Assembly: GCA_017505675.1 (NCBI GenBank)
Contig: JAFVOV010000031.1
Span: 1 to 6,740, forward strand
From: Clostridia bacterium
GTDB lineage: Bacteria; Bacillota; Clostridia; Christensenellales; Borkfalkiaceae
Length of the DNA: 6,740 nt
Direction of reading: 5' to 3'
A model generated the notes under the pieces. The model did not search any database, was not told the DNA's origin, and worked only from the letters and a program-made list of their open reading frames with translations. Position numbers and translations under genes: made by a program. Below are positions 1-6,392 of this stretch, piece after piece; the first letter of the stretch is position 1, and every line of letters starts with the position of its first letter.

Positions 1-948
1 ATTTTTAGACTTATAATCTCTGCCTAAAATTTGGAATATAGGTAGCATAGCCGTAGGTCCCCAAGCGTGCATTCCGCTCCATTCAAGCCCTAATTTTTCA
101 TTATCAGCGATATTTAATAGGCTGGTACAGGTTGCGTCAATTGATACTACTTCACCGATTTCACCCATTTTGGTAAGCAACAAAAGTCTATTATACGCAA
201 CCGAATAAGCGGTTTTAATTGCTTCCATTAAAATACAGCCTTTATCTTCTGCTAGAGAAAAGAGTTCGCTTGCTTCCTTTTTGTTTAAGGCAATCGGGGA
301 TTCACATAAAACGTGCTTACCGCGTGATAAGGCTTCTTTAATTTGTTCGTAGTGATATTTGGGTTGGGTTGCAATATAAACTGCGTCAACGCCGTCTAAA
401 AACTCTTTGTAAGGTTTATCGTTAATTAGCGGTAAAAGTTCAGGATTAAATTTTGCCGTGCTTAACGCGTTGATGCCAACCGTTTCTAAACCGTTAGCGT
501 ATGCAGTTTCTTTAACGTATTTATTGATGTAAGACGCTTCGCCAACGATACCTAATTTAATAGAGTTTAACTTGCTCCTTTCTTCAGAACTTGAAACTCC
601 GTCCGTACGGGGAAGATAAACGACTTTACAAAATTCATTTAGATAATCGAATTTGCCAACCCAGTCCGACCCGACGGTGAAAATATCAACGCCGTATTTT
701 TTTATATCGTCAATTTTTTGACCTTCATATTCTTCAATAATAATTTGGTCGGCAAGCCCCGTTTCTTTAACGGCTTGGGCGCGTTCTAATAACGACTGTT
801 TTACGTTAAGTTTACCGCGACGCATATCAAATTCGTCTGCGGTGATGCCTACAATTAAATAATCGCCTAGCGCCTTTGCGTTTTTAAGCAAGTTTATGTG
901 ACCGAAATGTAAAAGGTCGTAAGTGCCGTAGGTTATAACTTTAACCAT
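1..948 (-). CDS. TagD-like cytidylyltransferase fused to Gfo/Idh/MocA-family oxidoreductase (3' end cut by window)
   Basis: I translated 316 codons in frame from the ATG at 948; the gene runs off the left edge without a stop. Residues 1-127 closely resemble glycerol-3-phosphate cytidylyltransferase (TagD family). The start reads VITYGTYDLLHFGH, with the nucleotide-binding HxGH at H14-H17, and R114-TDGVSSS matches the family's RTxGIS(T/S)(T/S) signature. Residues about 130-316 resemble the Rossmann domain and start of the C-terminal domain of Gfo/Idh/MocA dehydrogenases (YIATQPKYHYEQ, GKHVLCESPIAL at 210-221, MEA at 241-243). Two cofactor motifs are altered: G136-E-A138 where GxG is usual, and ESP at 216-218 where EKP is usual. 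Known: TagD couples CTP to an alditol phosphate to give a CDP-alditol. Inferred: one protein makes and activates the precursor. The ATG overlaps the aminotransferase stop by 8 bases and has a G-rich Shine-Dalgarno. Substrate unknown; fusion architecture certain within the visible part. Confidence 0.9.
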   Translation of the reverse strand, partial: MVKVITYGTYDLLHFGHINLLKNAKALGDYLIVGITADEFDMRRGKLNVKQSLLERAQAVKETGLADQIIIEEYEGQKIDDIKKYGVDIFTVGSDWVGKFDYLNEFCKVVYLPRTDGVSSSEERSKLNSIKLGIVGEASYINKYVKETAYANGLETVGINALSTAKFNPELLPLINDKPYKEFLDGVDAVYIATQPKYHYEQIKEALSRGKHVLCESPIALNKKEASELFSLAEDKGCILMEAIKTAYSVAYNRLLLLTKMGEIGEVVSIDATCTSLLNIADNEKLGLEWSGMHAWGPTAMLPIFQILGRDYKSKN

Positions 949-2020
949 TTATAAGCCCCCTTTTTTTCATATCGTAAAGCGCATTGATTAGCGTATCGTA
1001 ATCGTTAAAAGTTAAATTGCCTATATGACCAACGCGGAAAACCGTTTCTTTCAACTCACCGCCGTTGGGGCAGACCCAAATGCCGTATTCGTCTTTTAGT
1101 ACGGTAAAAATACCGTGTGCCGAAACGCCGTCGGTTTTAAGAGCGGTTACGGCGTTAGATGGCGCGTTAGAAAAGTTCTTAAAGGGGAAAGGTTTAATTT
1201 TCTCCCTAAAATATTCGGCAAGTGATTTCACTTTTTCAATTTCCGTTTTAACGCCACCGTTAGCCTTAATTTCTTTTAATCTTTGGTTTATCTGTAACAA
1301 TATTGAAACGGCAGGCGTAAAGGGCGTTTGCCCCCTTTCACCGTTAATAAGCGCGCTTTTTAAGTCAAGATACATACACTTTTGCGGTGTTTCAAAAACG
1401 CGTTTAACTGCCTTTTCGGAAAGTACCAAAACAGATACGCCCGGCGGGCAAGCAAGCGCTTTTTGAGAGCCTGTAAGTAACACGTCAATACCGTCACGGG
1501 AAACGCTTATATCTTCTGCTAAAAAGCAACTAATCGCATCTACTATCAAAAACATATCTTTCTTGGCGCAAAAATCTTTAACCAAGTTAATATCGTATAA
1601 AACGCCCGTAGAAGTTTCGTGCAAGTTGATTAGCATTGCAGAATAATATGCGCTTTCGTATTCGCTTAAAATTTCTTTAGTAAGCGCGCTACCGTAAGGC
1701 AACTTTATTTCGTCAAAGGGGATATTGTGTATTTTACAAATATCGGTAAACCTTTGCCCGAAACTACCGCCGTTAATTATTAACACCTTATCTTTTTCCG
1801 TTAAAGCGTTAATAACTGCCGCTTCCATAGCAGCCGTTCCAGAACCTGTTAAAAACACAGCCCTTGAAGTTTTGAGCGCGTCTGTAAATTCAAGCATTAA
1901 ATTTTCATTTTCCCGCATAACGGCAGAAAATTCCGGCGTTCTAAAATACGGTACTTGTTCACTACCTATATTTAAAACGCTTTCTCCGATTTGAACGGGT
2001 CCAACCGTAAAGTTTAACAT
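941..2020 (-). CDS. PLP-dependent class V aminotransferase, PhnW/alanine-glyoxylate aminotransferase-like
   Basis: The 359-residue length is typical of 2-aminoethylphosphonate-pyruvate transaminase (PhnW) and alanine-glyoxylate aminotransferases. Visible landmarks are NFTVGPVQ at 3-10 (family N-terminal xGP signature), the phosphate-binding loop TGSGTAAMEA at 58-67, HETSTG at 134-139, VDAIS with the PLP-pyridine aspartate D161, the Schiff-base lysine K187 in GSQKAL, and the carboxylate-binding arginine R329 in FRVGHIG. All catalytic residues are intact, so it is probably active and cytoplasmic. It should exchange an amino group between a small amino acid and an aldehyde or keto compound. The context (next to a cytidylyltransferase/dehydrogenase, in an envelope operon) suggests it makes or consumes an amino-containing headgroup, such as 2-aminoethylphosphonate or an aminoalditol phosphate. 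No PEP mutase or phosphonopyruvate decarboxylase is visible to support the phosphonate option. It starts 5 bases after the preceding stop with only a weak, distant purine tract (GAAGAAGA), which suggests translational coupling. Confidence 0.88.
   Translation of the reverse strand: MLNFTVGPVQIGESVLNIGSEQVPYFRTPEFSAVMRENENLMLEFTDALKTSRAVFLTGSGTAAMEAAVINALTEKDKVLIINGGSFGQRFTDICKIHNIPFDEIKLPYGSALTKEILSEYESAYYSAMLINLHETSTGVLYDINLVKDFCAKKDMFLIVDAISCFLAEDISVSRDGIDVLLTGSQKALACPPGVSVLVLSEKAVKRVFETPQKCMYLDLKSALINGERGQTPFTPAVSILLQINQRLKEIKANGGVKTEIEKVKSLAEYFREKIKPFPFKNFSNAPSNAVTALKTDGVSAHGIFTVLKDEYGIWVCPNGGELKETVFRVGHIGNLTFNDYDTLINALYDMKKRGLING
949..961 (-). promoter_or_regulatory. Shine-Dalgarno inside the aminotransferase gene that sets the start of the cytidylyltransferase fusion
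   Basis: On the minus strand AGGGGG (961-956) lies 7 bases before the ATG at 948, inside the last codons of the aminotransferase. The start and the upstream stop share the 8-base overlap ATGGTTAA. This fixes the start of the fusion gene and predicts coupled translation of the two enzymes, possibly to keep them at similar levels. Confidence 0.75.
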
Positions 2021-2025
2021 TTTAA

Positions 2026-2304
2026 TTATTTATCTTCTTCTATTTTTTCTTTGGTAACTGCGCTTTCTTCTTTAACTTCTTCAGCGTTAGCAGAATCTTC
2101 GGTAATAACTAAATCTTCTTCAACTTCTTTGCCGGTGTTTTCATCAATTTTGAGCGCTTTTTTAACGTTCTTTTTAAGTTTACGCCAAATTACTATTGCC
2201 GACGCGCCTAGCGCTACGACGATAGCGGTGATTGAAGTTAGCAGTACGGAAGTGGCTGCTGGGTCAATGTAAAGCAGTTGGTTTAAGTTTGTTAATAAGT
2301 TCAT
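2026..2304 (-). CDS. small single-pass membrane protein with YIDPA motif and acidic cytoplasmic tail
   Basis: 92 residues. The start is well supported by a near-perfect AAAGGAGA six bases upstream. A short N-terminus leads into YIDPAATS (12-19), then one hydrophobic segment at about 18-40 ending in WRKLKKNVKKALK (41-53). Positive residues after the helix predict N-out/C-in topology. The last 40 residues are Glu/Lys/Asp-rich with a net negative charge and are probably disordered. I recognise no named family. From memory, short proteins with a YIDPxTxx start, one helix and a basic stop-transfer segment recur near envelope-polymer genes in Clostridia, but this is recollection, not a search. It lies 27 bases after the YidC-transferase fusion and 5 bases before the aminotransferase, so it is an integral operon member. 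It may be a small partner or scaffold of the membrane transferase. The function is unknown. Confidence 0.85.
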   Translation of the reverse strand: MNLLTNLNQLLYIDPAATSVLLTSITAIVVALGASAIVIWRKLKKNVKKALKIDENTGKEVEEDLVITEDSANAEEVKEESAVTKEKIEEDK

Positions 2305-2331
2305 TTTTAATCTCCTTTGGTTTATGCAAAG

Positions 2332-4431
2332 TTATTTTTTAGCGTTTTTCTTTTTTTCGACTATTGAATTAAGAATATAAGTTGCGCCTTTAGCGGCAGC
2401 CGTGCCGTGGTTAAAGGTGAAAGTCTTAAAGTATTCGTCGATTTTTTGTTTATATTTTTCACCGTTATTAAATAAATCTTTAACGGTTGAAGAAACGTTT
2501 ACTAAATCTTCTTTATTTACGGCAACGCCGAGTTCGTTTCTTATCTTTATTTCAACGGGGGTAACGTTAATCTTTTCCCAGTTTTGATTTGAAACTTTCA
2601 TTTTGGTATTTACGAATAGCGCGGGTCTACCCGTAGCAAAGCAGTATTCCGCTGCAATCCCTGACCAGTCGGTTATTAAAAGGTCGGCAGAATATATTGA
2701 TTTATTGTTAGAAAAATCAAGTTCAAATGAAAGTTTTGCGCTGTCGTAATCTTTATATTTATCTACTATTTGGTTTAACTGATAGCCAAATCTCTTAACG
2801 AATTCAGGGTGGGGGCGAACGGTTATATGATATTCGTCACAATATAAATTTTCAATAAGCGTATCAATGCAAGAGACGAGAAGGTTATCTTCCTGCCAAG
2901 ACGGCGCTATTAAGATTTGTTTTATTCCGCCGACTTTAGTTTCTCTTTCTTTTCTGCCTTTTTCAACTAATTCGTCAAGCAAGGGGAAACCAAATTCCAC
3001 AAGTTTTTTTGCGGGAAGGTTATACGCTTTTTCGGTAGCGCGTATTTCGTTTACGAAGTGCGGGCCTACGCAAAGAATAGTATCGAACGCGTCGAAAGCG
3101 CCTTCGTTAAAGCCCATGTGCGCGCTCATAGTGTCGTGCGGGGCGTAAATATATTCAATATCCTTTTTGATAAAAGAACGCTTTAAGTAGAACTTATCAA
3201 GGTCAGGCGTGGTCATAATAAACACGTCCGTTTCAACAAGCATCATTAAAAGAACGGTCTTTTTAAGACTTATGTAATACGGCTTAATGCGCGGTTCAGA
3301 TTTAGCAATTTCAAAAATTTGGTCGTTATAATCGTTCGTTACGTAATGGATAACAACGTTTGAACGCTTTAACATTTCAACCATAATATCTTTGAAATAT
3401 TTATAGAAACCGCTTTTTTCAGAATATATAACTATATGTTTGTTTGCAATATGTTTAAACGCTTTATAATCTTGCTTTTCGCGCTTTTTCATAAGTTTAT
3501 ACTGCGGGTCTTTTTTATCGACCTTGCCGTATGCTTTTGCCGCTTCAAGCGCTTTGCGACTTTGTTCTAACGCTTGGTAGTCAACGTACTTTTTGGGATT
3601 TATTGCAACGTTTAACAAATACATTTGCGCTATTGATAAAAGGTTGCTTGCAATCCAGTAAAGCGCTATGCCTGTAGGTACGAATAACCCTAAATAAAGG
3701 GAAAGGGCTACGCTTACTATCATTATTCCGTACTGGTTAAGTTTGCCTTGTTCGTGTTGGATAACGTTTGAAAGGTTTTGCGTCCAGCACATTACCCAAG
3801 ATGATGCGCCTGCAAGAACGGGGATAAGAACGTAAACGCCCCAAACGTTTGCAGGAACGGTTGATAGGTTTACGCCAAGAAAGTTCATCTTAAAACCTTG
3901 TACGACGGAAATTATTTGCGCCAAAGTTTCCGGCGCAACACCTTCAACTTGCGTAGAAGGTGTAAGAGTGCCGTTTTTGATGGCTTCAATAATCGAGATT
4001 TGATAAGACGATTCGCTTATATCCGCGCCTATATGCGTGGCGATAGCGTTTATAGTTCCGTCAGCAAAACCGAAAAGGTAACTTAACGGGTGATAGATTA
4101 TAAACACTACGGCAAGCAGTAAAAAGATTTGAAGAATAAGCGGTATGATAGAGAGCATAGGGTGATAATGCTCACGCTTAAATAGTTTTGACTGTTCGTC
4201 CGCAATAGCGTCAATATTGCCTTGAAGGTTGGCTTTTAAAAAGTTTACTTCAGGTTGAATTTTCACCATTAATATAGAGTTCTTTTGTATCCATATAGAA
4301 ACGGGTAAAAGAACGAATTTTGTTGCAAGCGTAAATAAAATAATCGCTACGCCGTAGTTGCCGACGAGTTGCCAGCACCATTTCATAAGATACCCTAGGG
4401 GTATGCAAACGTAATAAATAAGGGTGTCCAT
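2332..4431 (-). CDS. YidC/Oxa1-type insertase domain fused to CDP-glycerol glycerophosphotransferase (TagF)-like domain
   Basis: 699 residues in one uninterrupted frame. Residues 1-280 match the Oxa1/YidC insertase core: GNYGVAIILFTLATKFVLLPVSIWIQKNS (read in two parts, 24-37 and 38-52), an amphipathic cytoplasmic loop (53-90), PMLSIIPLILQIFLLL (91-106), a helix near 198-215 and PTGIALYWIASNLLSIAQ (252-269). The groove arginine of YidC is Lys38 here. No lipobox signal is present. Residues 280-330 are a Lys-rich linker. Residues 331-690 look like the GT-B transferase that moves glycerol or ribitol phosphate from CDP-alditols: APHDTMSAHMG (430-440, in place of the usual HG motif), VEFGFPLLDEL (478-488), ILIAPSWQEDN (506-516), RPHPE (539-543) and LLITDWSGIAAEY (584-596). 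No Shine-Dalgarno precedes internal Met314, so a separate transferase start is unlikely. The gene has AAAGGA 10 bases upstream of its ATG and follows the sulfatase-fold gene by 14 bases. Inferred: an envelope-polymer transferase anchored by an insertase module. The donor substrate is unknown. Confidence 0.9.
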   Translation of the reverse strand: MDTLIYYVCIPLGYLMKWCWQLVGNYGVAIILFTLATKFVLLPVSIWIQKNSILMVKIQPEVNFLKANLQGNIDAIADEQSKLFKREHYHPMLSIIPLILQIFLLLAVVFIIYHPLSYLFGFADGTINAIATHIGADISESSYQISIIEAIKNGTLTPSTQVEGVAPETLAQIISVVQGFKMNFLGVNLSTVPANVWGVYVLIPVLAGASSWVMCWTQNLSNVIQHEQGKLNQYGIMIVSVALSLYLGLFVPTGIALYWIASNLLSIAQMYLLNVAINPKKYVDYQALEQSRKALEAAKAYGKVDKKDPQYKLMKKREKQDYKAFKHIANKHIVIYSEKSGFYKYFKDIMVEMLKRSNVVIHYVTNDYNDQIFEIAKSEPRIKPYYISLKKTVLLMMLVETDVFIMTTPDLDKFYLKRSFIKKDIEYIYAPHDTMSAHMGFNEGAFDAFDTILCVGPHFVNEIRATEKAYNLPAKKLVEFGFPLLDELVEKGRKERETKVGGIKQILIAPSWQEDNLLVSCIDTLIENLYCDEYHITVRPHPEFVKRFGYQLNQIVDKYKDYDSAKLSFELDFSNNKSIYSADLLITDWSGIAAEYCFATGRPALFVNTKMKVSNQNWEKINVTPVEIKIRNELGVAVNKEDLVNVSSTVKDLFNNGEKYKQKIDEYFKTFTFNHGTAAAKGATYILNSIVEKKKNAKK

Positions 4432-4445
4432 AAACTTATTTTCCT

Positions 4446-6191
4446 TTAGTCCATTATAAATTTATCGTAATAATTTTCTTTTTCAAGTTTCCAGTTATTA
4501 AAATCGTTACCAGCGCCGTTTATTGAATAAATATATTCGTTAAGCGTTGCGTCGTAAGTTTGCCATATATAATAGCGGGGAACGTTTACGCTTTCATCAA
4601 CTTCAAAAACGGTTTTGTTTTGGTTTACGCTTTGCGTAATATTTTCAGATTTGAAAATAGTTGGCCAAACGTTATCGTGGCAAACTTGCGCTTTTGAACG
4701 TTTTAGCGCTACGCTTGCGCTACCTGAAGGTTTAACGTAAAGGGCGGTAAGCCTAACGTCGTCAAGGTCGGATGCGTCGTCAACGGGGTCTGCGTGGTCG
4801 CCCGTGATGATAATAGTAGAATTATCGTAAACGCCTAAATTTTTGAGCGCTTTAAGGTAAACGCCTATAATATCAAAACTGTTTCTTAAAGAAATCATTA
4901 CGTCTTTAGATTCTGATAAACTTGCTTTGTTCCACTCTTCGTCGTAATCGACACCGTGGCAACCTTCAATATGTATAAAAGTGAAAAGGTTTTTATCAGT
5001 AGTTTTAAAAGTTGCGGTAGAGATATTTTCCCAAACGCTTTTCATATCGGTTGAATATTGACTAAAGCCGTTTTCACCTTGACTGAAAACGTAATTGTTG
5101 CAAGATGCGGAAGTTACGTTGCCGACCAGCGGTTTTAATATAAGCGGGAAACAACGGTATAAAGAAATTTGCATCATAGTTAAGGGGAGCATAGGTTGCC
5201 CTATGACTTCGTAAGTAGTTGCTTTTGAAACGTTTGCAACGTAATCGGGCAAATAAGACGCGTCAGTATATGCGTAATAAGGTTGGGTGAAAAGGTTTAC
5301 CGTATAACCGTTTTCGTAAAGAACGTCTAAAGTATTATTTTCTGTATAAACGCCGTTAAGGAAGTCCGCGCGGGATTTATTGCAGTCGAATTGTTCTGTG
5401 GTAAGAAGATTTGCAATACCGGGGAAGGTGTGCCCGTAAACGGAAAGGTTATCGTCAAAGGCGGTGAATCCGTCTAAAACGTCAAAAACTTCGGGGCATT
5501 CTTCGTATGCTTGATTTGCGTATTTTTGGTCAAACCTATCAACGCAGAAATAGAAGATATTTTTACCCGTTGAAACGGTTGTTAAATCTTTAGTGGTTAA
5601 AATATGTGAAGCGCTACCGTTTGCGGAAGCAACCCTATCTTCTTTATCTTTAAAAACGCCGTCCGTTGATAATGCAAGGGTAAGCGGGCCGGAGAGTTGG
5701 GCAACCAAAATTACCGCGCTCAATATTACGCCAACCGTTGCAATTATTCCGTTTTTATCTTTAAAAAGTGAAAGTATAATTGCAAGCGCAATTACTATTA
5801 CCCAAAGAATAACGTTGAATATTTTTTGACCAGAAGTTACCGTTTTAGTTCCTAGATTATCGCCGGCAAGAGAAGATAAACCTGCGTTTAAATAAGTGCC
5901 TTGTAAAAAGAACATAAATGAAAGCGCAAGCAAAATTGCCGAGCAGATTTTATACGCTTTTTGCGGTAAAAAAATTAGCGCGAAAAAGAAAACCGCCGTG
6001 AAAAGTAGGGTAAACAGTAATGAAAACGGCAAAAAACCGCTTGCGGAAAACAAAAATTCGTCTAAATTATTGCCGTATATTTCAAACGGAATACAAAGAC
6101 ATACTATAAACGGCAAGGCTATTGATATTAAAAGAGTAGGGAATATTCTATTTAAAGTACGCTTTTTGAAATTAACTTTATTTCCTGTCAT
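4446..6191 (-). CDS. five-TM sulfatase/alkaline-phosphatase superfamily transferase (LtaS/EptA-like)
   Basis: 581 residues. Five hydrophobic segments (about 14-38, 52-76, 80-100, 122-143, 148-170) precede an extracellular catalytic domain, as in lipoteichoic acid synthase and phosphoethanolamine transferases. Superfamily landmarks follow in order: NIFYFCVDRF with metal ligand D218, the likely nucleophile T255 in YGHTFPG, H407 in FIHIEG, the D465-H466 metal pair in IITGDHAD, and H505 in VCHDNVWPTIF. These support a metal-dependent phospho-transferase or hydrolase acting outside the membrane, for example placing phosphoglycerol or phosphoethanolamine on a glycan or lipid. The first metal ligand sits in VDR rather than the ESF of LtaS, and the rest diverges, so I do not assign LTA synthase. 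It is the first gene of the operon, with a promoter about 45 bases upstream. The start is supported by GAGGA four bases before the ATG. Confidence 0.87.
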   Translation of the reverse strand: MTGNKVNFKKRTLNRIFPTLLISIALPFIVCLCIPFEIYGNNLDEFLFSASGFLPFSLLFTLLFTAVFFFALIFLPQKAYKICSAILLALSFMFFLQGTYLNAGLSSLAGDNLGTKTVTSGQKIFNVILWVIVIALAIILSLFKDKNGIIATVGVILSAVILVAQLSGPLTLALSTDGVFKDKEDRVASANGSASHILTTKDLTTVSTGKNIFYFCVDRFDQKYANQAYEECPEVFDVLDGFTAFDDNLSVYGHTFPGIANLLTTEQFDCNKSRADFLNGVYTENNTLDVLYENGYTVNLFTQPYYAYTDASYLPDYVANVSKATTYEVIGQPMLPLTMMQISLYRCFPLILKPLVGNVTSASCNNYVFSQGENGFSQYSTDMKSVWENISTATFKTTDKNLFTFIHIEGCHGVDYDEEWNKASLSESKDVMISLRNSFDIIGVYLKALKNLGVYDNSTIIITGDHADPVDDASDLDDVRLTALYVKPSGSASVALKRSKAQVCHDNVWPTIFKSENITQSVNQNKTVFEVDESVNVPRYYIWQTYDATLNEYIYSINGAGNDFNNWKLEKENYYDKFIMD

Positions 6192-6240
6192 TTTTTCCTC
6201 ATATTTAAAAACATTATAGAATAAGAATAACTTAACTTAC
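6192..6240 (-). promoter_or_regulatory. short leader and ribosome binding site of the operon
   Basis: About 42 bases of AT-rich leader follow the predicted transcription start and end in GAGGA (6200-6196), four bases from the ATG. There is no hairpin, leader peptide or room for a riboswitch. Control is therefore most likely at the promoter. Confidence 0.6.
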
Positions 6241-6269
6241 AGTATAACAAAACGCGTAAATTTTTGCAA
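6241..6269 (-). promoter_or_regulatory. housekeeping-sigma promoter with extended -10 for the envelope operon
   Basis: Read on the minus strand, TTGCAA (6269-6264) and TATACT (6246-6241) are separated by exactly 17 bases, and a TG one base before the -10 makes it an extended -10. The predicted start is near 6234, giving a leader of about 42 bases before the sulfatase-fold gene. It sits between the mscL terminator and the first operon gene, where a promoter is needed. A second TATAAT at 6218-6213 has only a poor -35 (TGTAAG) and is a weaker alternative. Confidence 0.75.
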
Positions 6270-6294
6270 CCGTTTACGGCAGGTTAATTTTAAC
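6270..6294. promoter_or_regulatory. two short palindromes next to the -35 box, possible operator
   Basis: CCGTTTACGG (6270-6279, 4-bp arms around TT) and GTTAATTTTAAC (6283-6294, 5-bp arms around two bases) lie just upstream of the predicted -35 box. Short palindromes here are placed where an activator or repressor could bind, or where an AT-rich UP element would act. Both are short enough to arise by chance in AT-rich DNA, so this is tentative. Confidence 0.25.
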
Positions 6295-6340
6295 AGGGAA
6301 TATTAAAATAAGGCTATGTCACAAAAAAATTGATTAGTAT

Positions 6341-6375
6341 AATAAAAAAGCGTCTGCGGAAAATTCCGCAGACGC
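6341..6375 (-). terminator. intrinsic terminator after mscL
   Basis: An inverted repeat pairs GCGTCTGCGGA (6350-6360) with TCCGCAGACGC (6365-6375), an 11-bp GC-rich perfect stem with a 4-base loop. On the minus strand it is followed at once by TTTTTTATT (6349-6341), the classic Rho-independent arrangement. It lies 17 bases past the mscL stop. The + strand side also has a T-rich run (6382-6394) a few bases beyond the stem, so it could act in both directions, but no + strand gene reads into it. Confidence 0.93.
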
Positions 6376-6392
6376 GTAAAGTTTTTATTTTT

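Larger units (their letters stand above)
1..6240 (-). other. five-gene operon for an envelope-polymer modification
   Basis: Five genes in one direction follow a single promoter, with junctions of 14, 27, 5 and -8 bases and no internal hairpin-plus-T signal that I can see in those junctions. The products combine an extracellular transferase, a membrane-anchored CDP-alditol transferase-like protein, a small membrane protein, an aminotransferase and a CTP-dependent activating enzyme fused to a dehydrogenase. The operon continues past the left edge at least to the end of the fusion gene. Confidence 0.8.

Noticed and set aside
1065..1994. + strand open frames of 133 and 89 codons
   Set aside because: They lie wholly inside the well-supported aminotransferase gene on the other strand and have no family motifs or start signals.
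3442..3591. Separate start for the transferase half at Met314
   Set aside because: No Shine-Dalgarno lies before that ATG, and the reading frame is continuous with the membrane half.
2332..4431. Housekeeping yidC
   Set aside because: The rpmH-rnpA context is absent, the groove arginine is Lys, and a 360-residue transferase is attached. A specialised role is more likely.
4446..6191. Naming the sulfatase-fold gene ltaS
   Set aside because: Topology and fold agree, but the metal and substrate motifs differ from LtaS (VDR instead of ESF) and no glycolipid context is visible. A general transferase call is safer.
6192..6392. Riboswitch or small RNA in the intergenic region
   Set aside because: The space is filled by the terminator, the promoter and a short leader. 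I see no conserved aptamer-like pairing.
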